A DNA stretch of 6,306 nucleotides, taken from assembly GCA_964614215.1 (NCBI GenBank), contig CAZTKP010000154.1, forward strand, positions 1 to 6,306, in the 5' to 3' direction. Shown piece by piece: positions 6,265-6,306 of the stretch (position 1 is the first letter of the stretch; every line of letters starts with the position of its first letter). The notes under the pieces were generated by a model that saw only the letters and a program-made list of their open reading frames with translations, did no database searches and was not told the DNA's origin. This DNA comes from CAZTKP01 sp964614215 (lineage in GTDB: Bacteria; UBP6; UBA1177). The translations under genes and the position numbers were made by a program.

Positions 6265-6306
6265 TTAATGACATCCGACGCACTTCTGGGAAAGATCCTG
6301 TGAGCT
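6265..6306 (-). CDS. C-terminal end of a possible c-type (multihaem) cytochrome, partial
   Basis: One minus-strand frame entering from the window edge reads SSQDLSQKCVGCH and then TAA. CVGCH fits the CxxCH haem-attachment motif, here as the last five residues, as happens in some multihaem cytochromes. The other two minus frames are also open for a similar distance (15-16 codons), so only the motif favours this one. If real, the gene ends 95 nt before the activator ATG on the same strand, with no terminator hairpin visible between them. Too little is visible to name the protein. Confidence 0.35.
   Translation of the reverse strand, partial: SSQDLSQKCVGCH

Noticed and set aside
6268..6283. GG-N10-GC spacing near 6270 as a sigma-54 promoter for the activator
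   Set aside because: The -12 block is AAGC instead of TTGC and the -24 block is poor; it also overlaps the end of the putative cytochrome frame.

Overview
The window reads almost entirely on the minus strand. It is moderately AT-rich and carries a 100-base run of N, so it is probably a scaffolded draft or metagenome contig. A predicted outer-membrane beta-barrel, a LolD/MacB-class ABC transporter and a sigma-54 activator all point to a Gram-negative (diderm) bacterium. Nothing fixes the phylum.

Layout in transcription order, from high to low coordinates. (1) 6265-6306: the last 13 codons of a gene entering from the right, ending in a haem-type CxxCH motif. (2) 4763-6169: a sigma-54-dependent activator with a degenerate and a canonical FHA domain, a full AAA+ domain, and no C-terminal DNA-binding domain. 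(3) 4611-4762: a spacer with a good match to a sigma-54 -24/-12 promoter pointing into the next operon. (4) A tight three-gene operon: ABC ATPase (3942-4610), an FtsX/MacB-like permease with a histidine-rich periplasmic insertion (2426-3945, interrupted by the N run), and a membrane-anchored DUF3299-like protein (1558-2424). The genes are joined by a 4-nt ATGA overlap and a 1-nt gap. (5) 1331-1557: a spacer with a sigma-70-like promoter and a second -24/-12-like element. (6) 1-1330: an exported protein with a GTG start, a signal peptide, a Glu/Lys/Ala-rich tract of about 130 residues and a C-terminal beta-barrel. It ends in Phe exactly at the window edge.

How the parts may work together (inference): the ATPase, His-rich permease and DUF3299-like protein resemble a metal (probably zinc) handling ABC system of the kind described as Zrg in Vibrio. 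A type VII (MacB/LolCDE-like) transporter works on the periplasmic side, so the His-rich loop probably binds metal there. The upstream activator has no DNA-binding domain and is phosphopeptide-sensing by its FHA motif. The two -24/-12-like elements lie in front of the ABC operon and the barrel gene, which suggests one local regulon linking threonine phosphorylation, an inner-membrane metal system and an outer-membrane protein.

The apparent break in the permease is an assembly artefact. Joining the reading frames and the 57-nt repeat across the Ns predicts a true gap of 32 + 57n bases.
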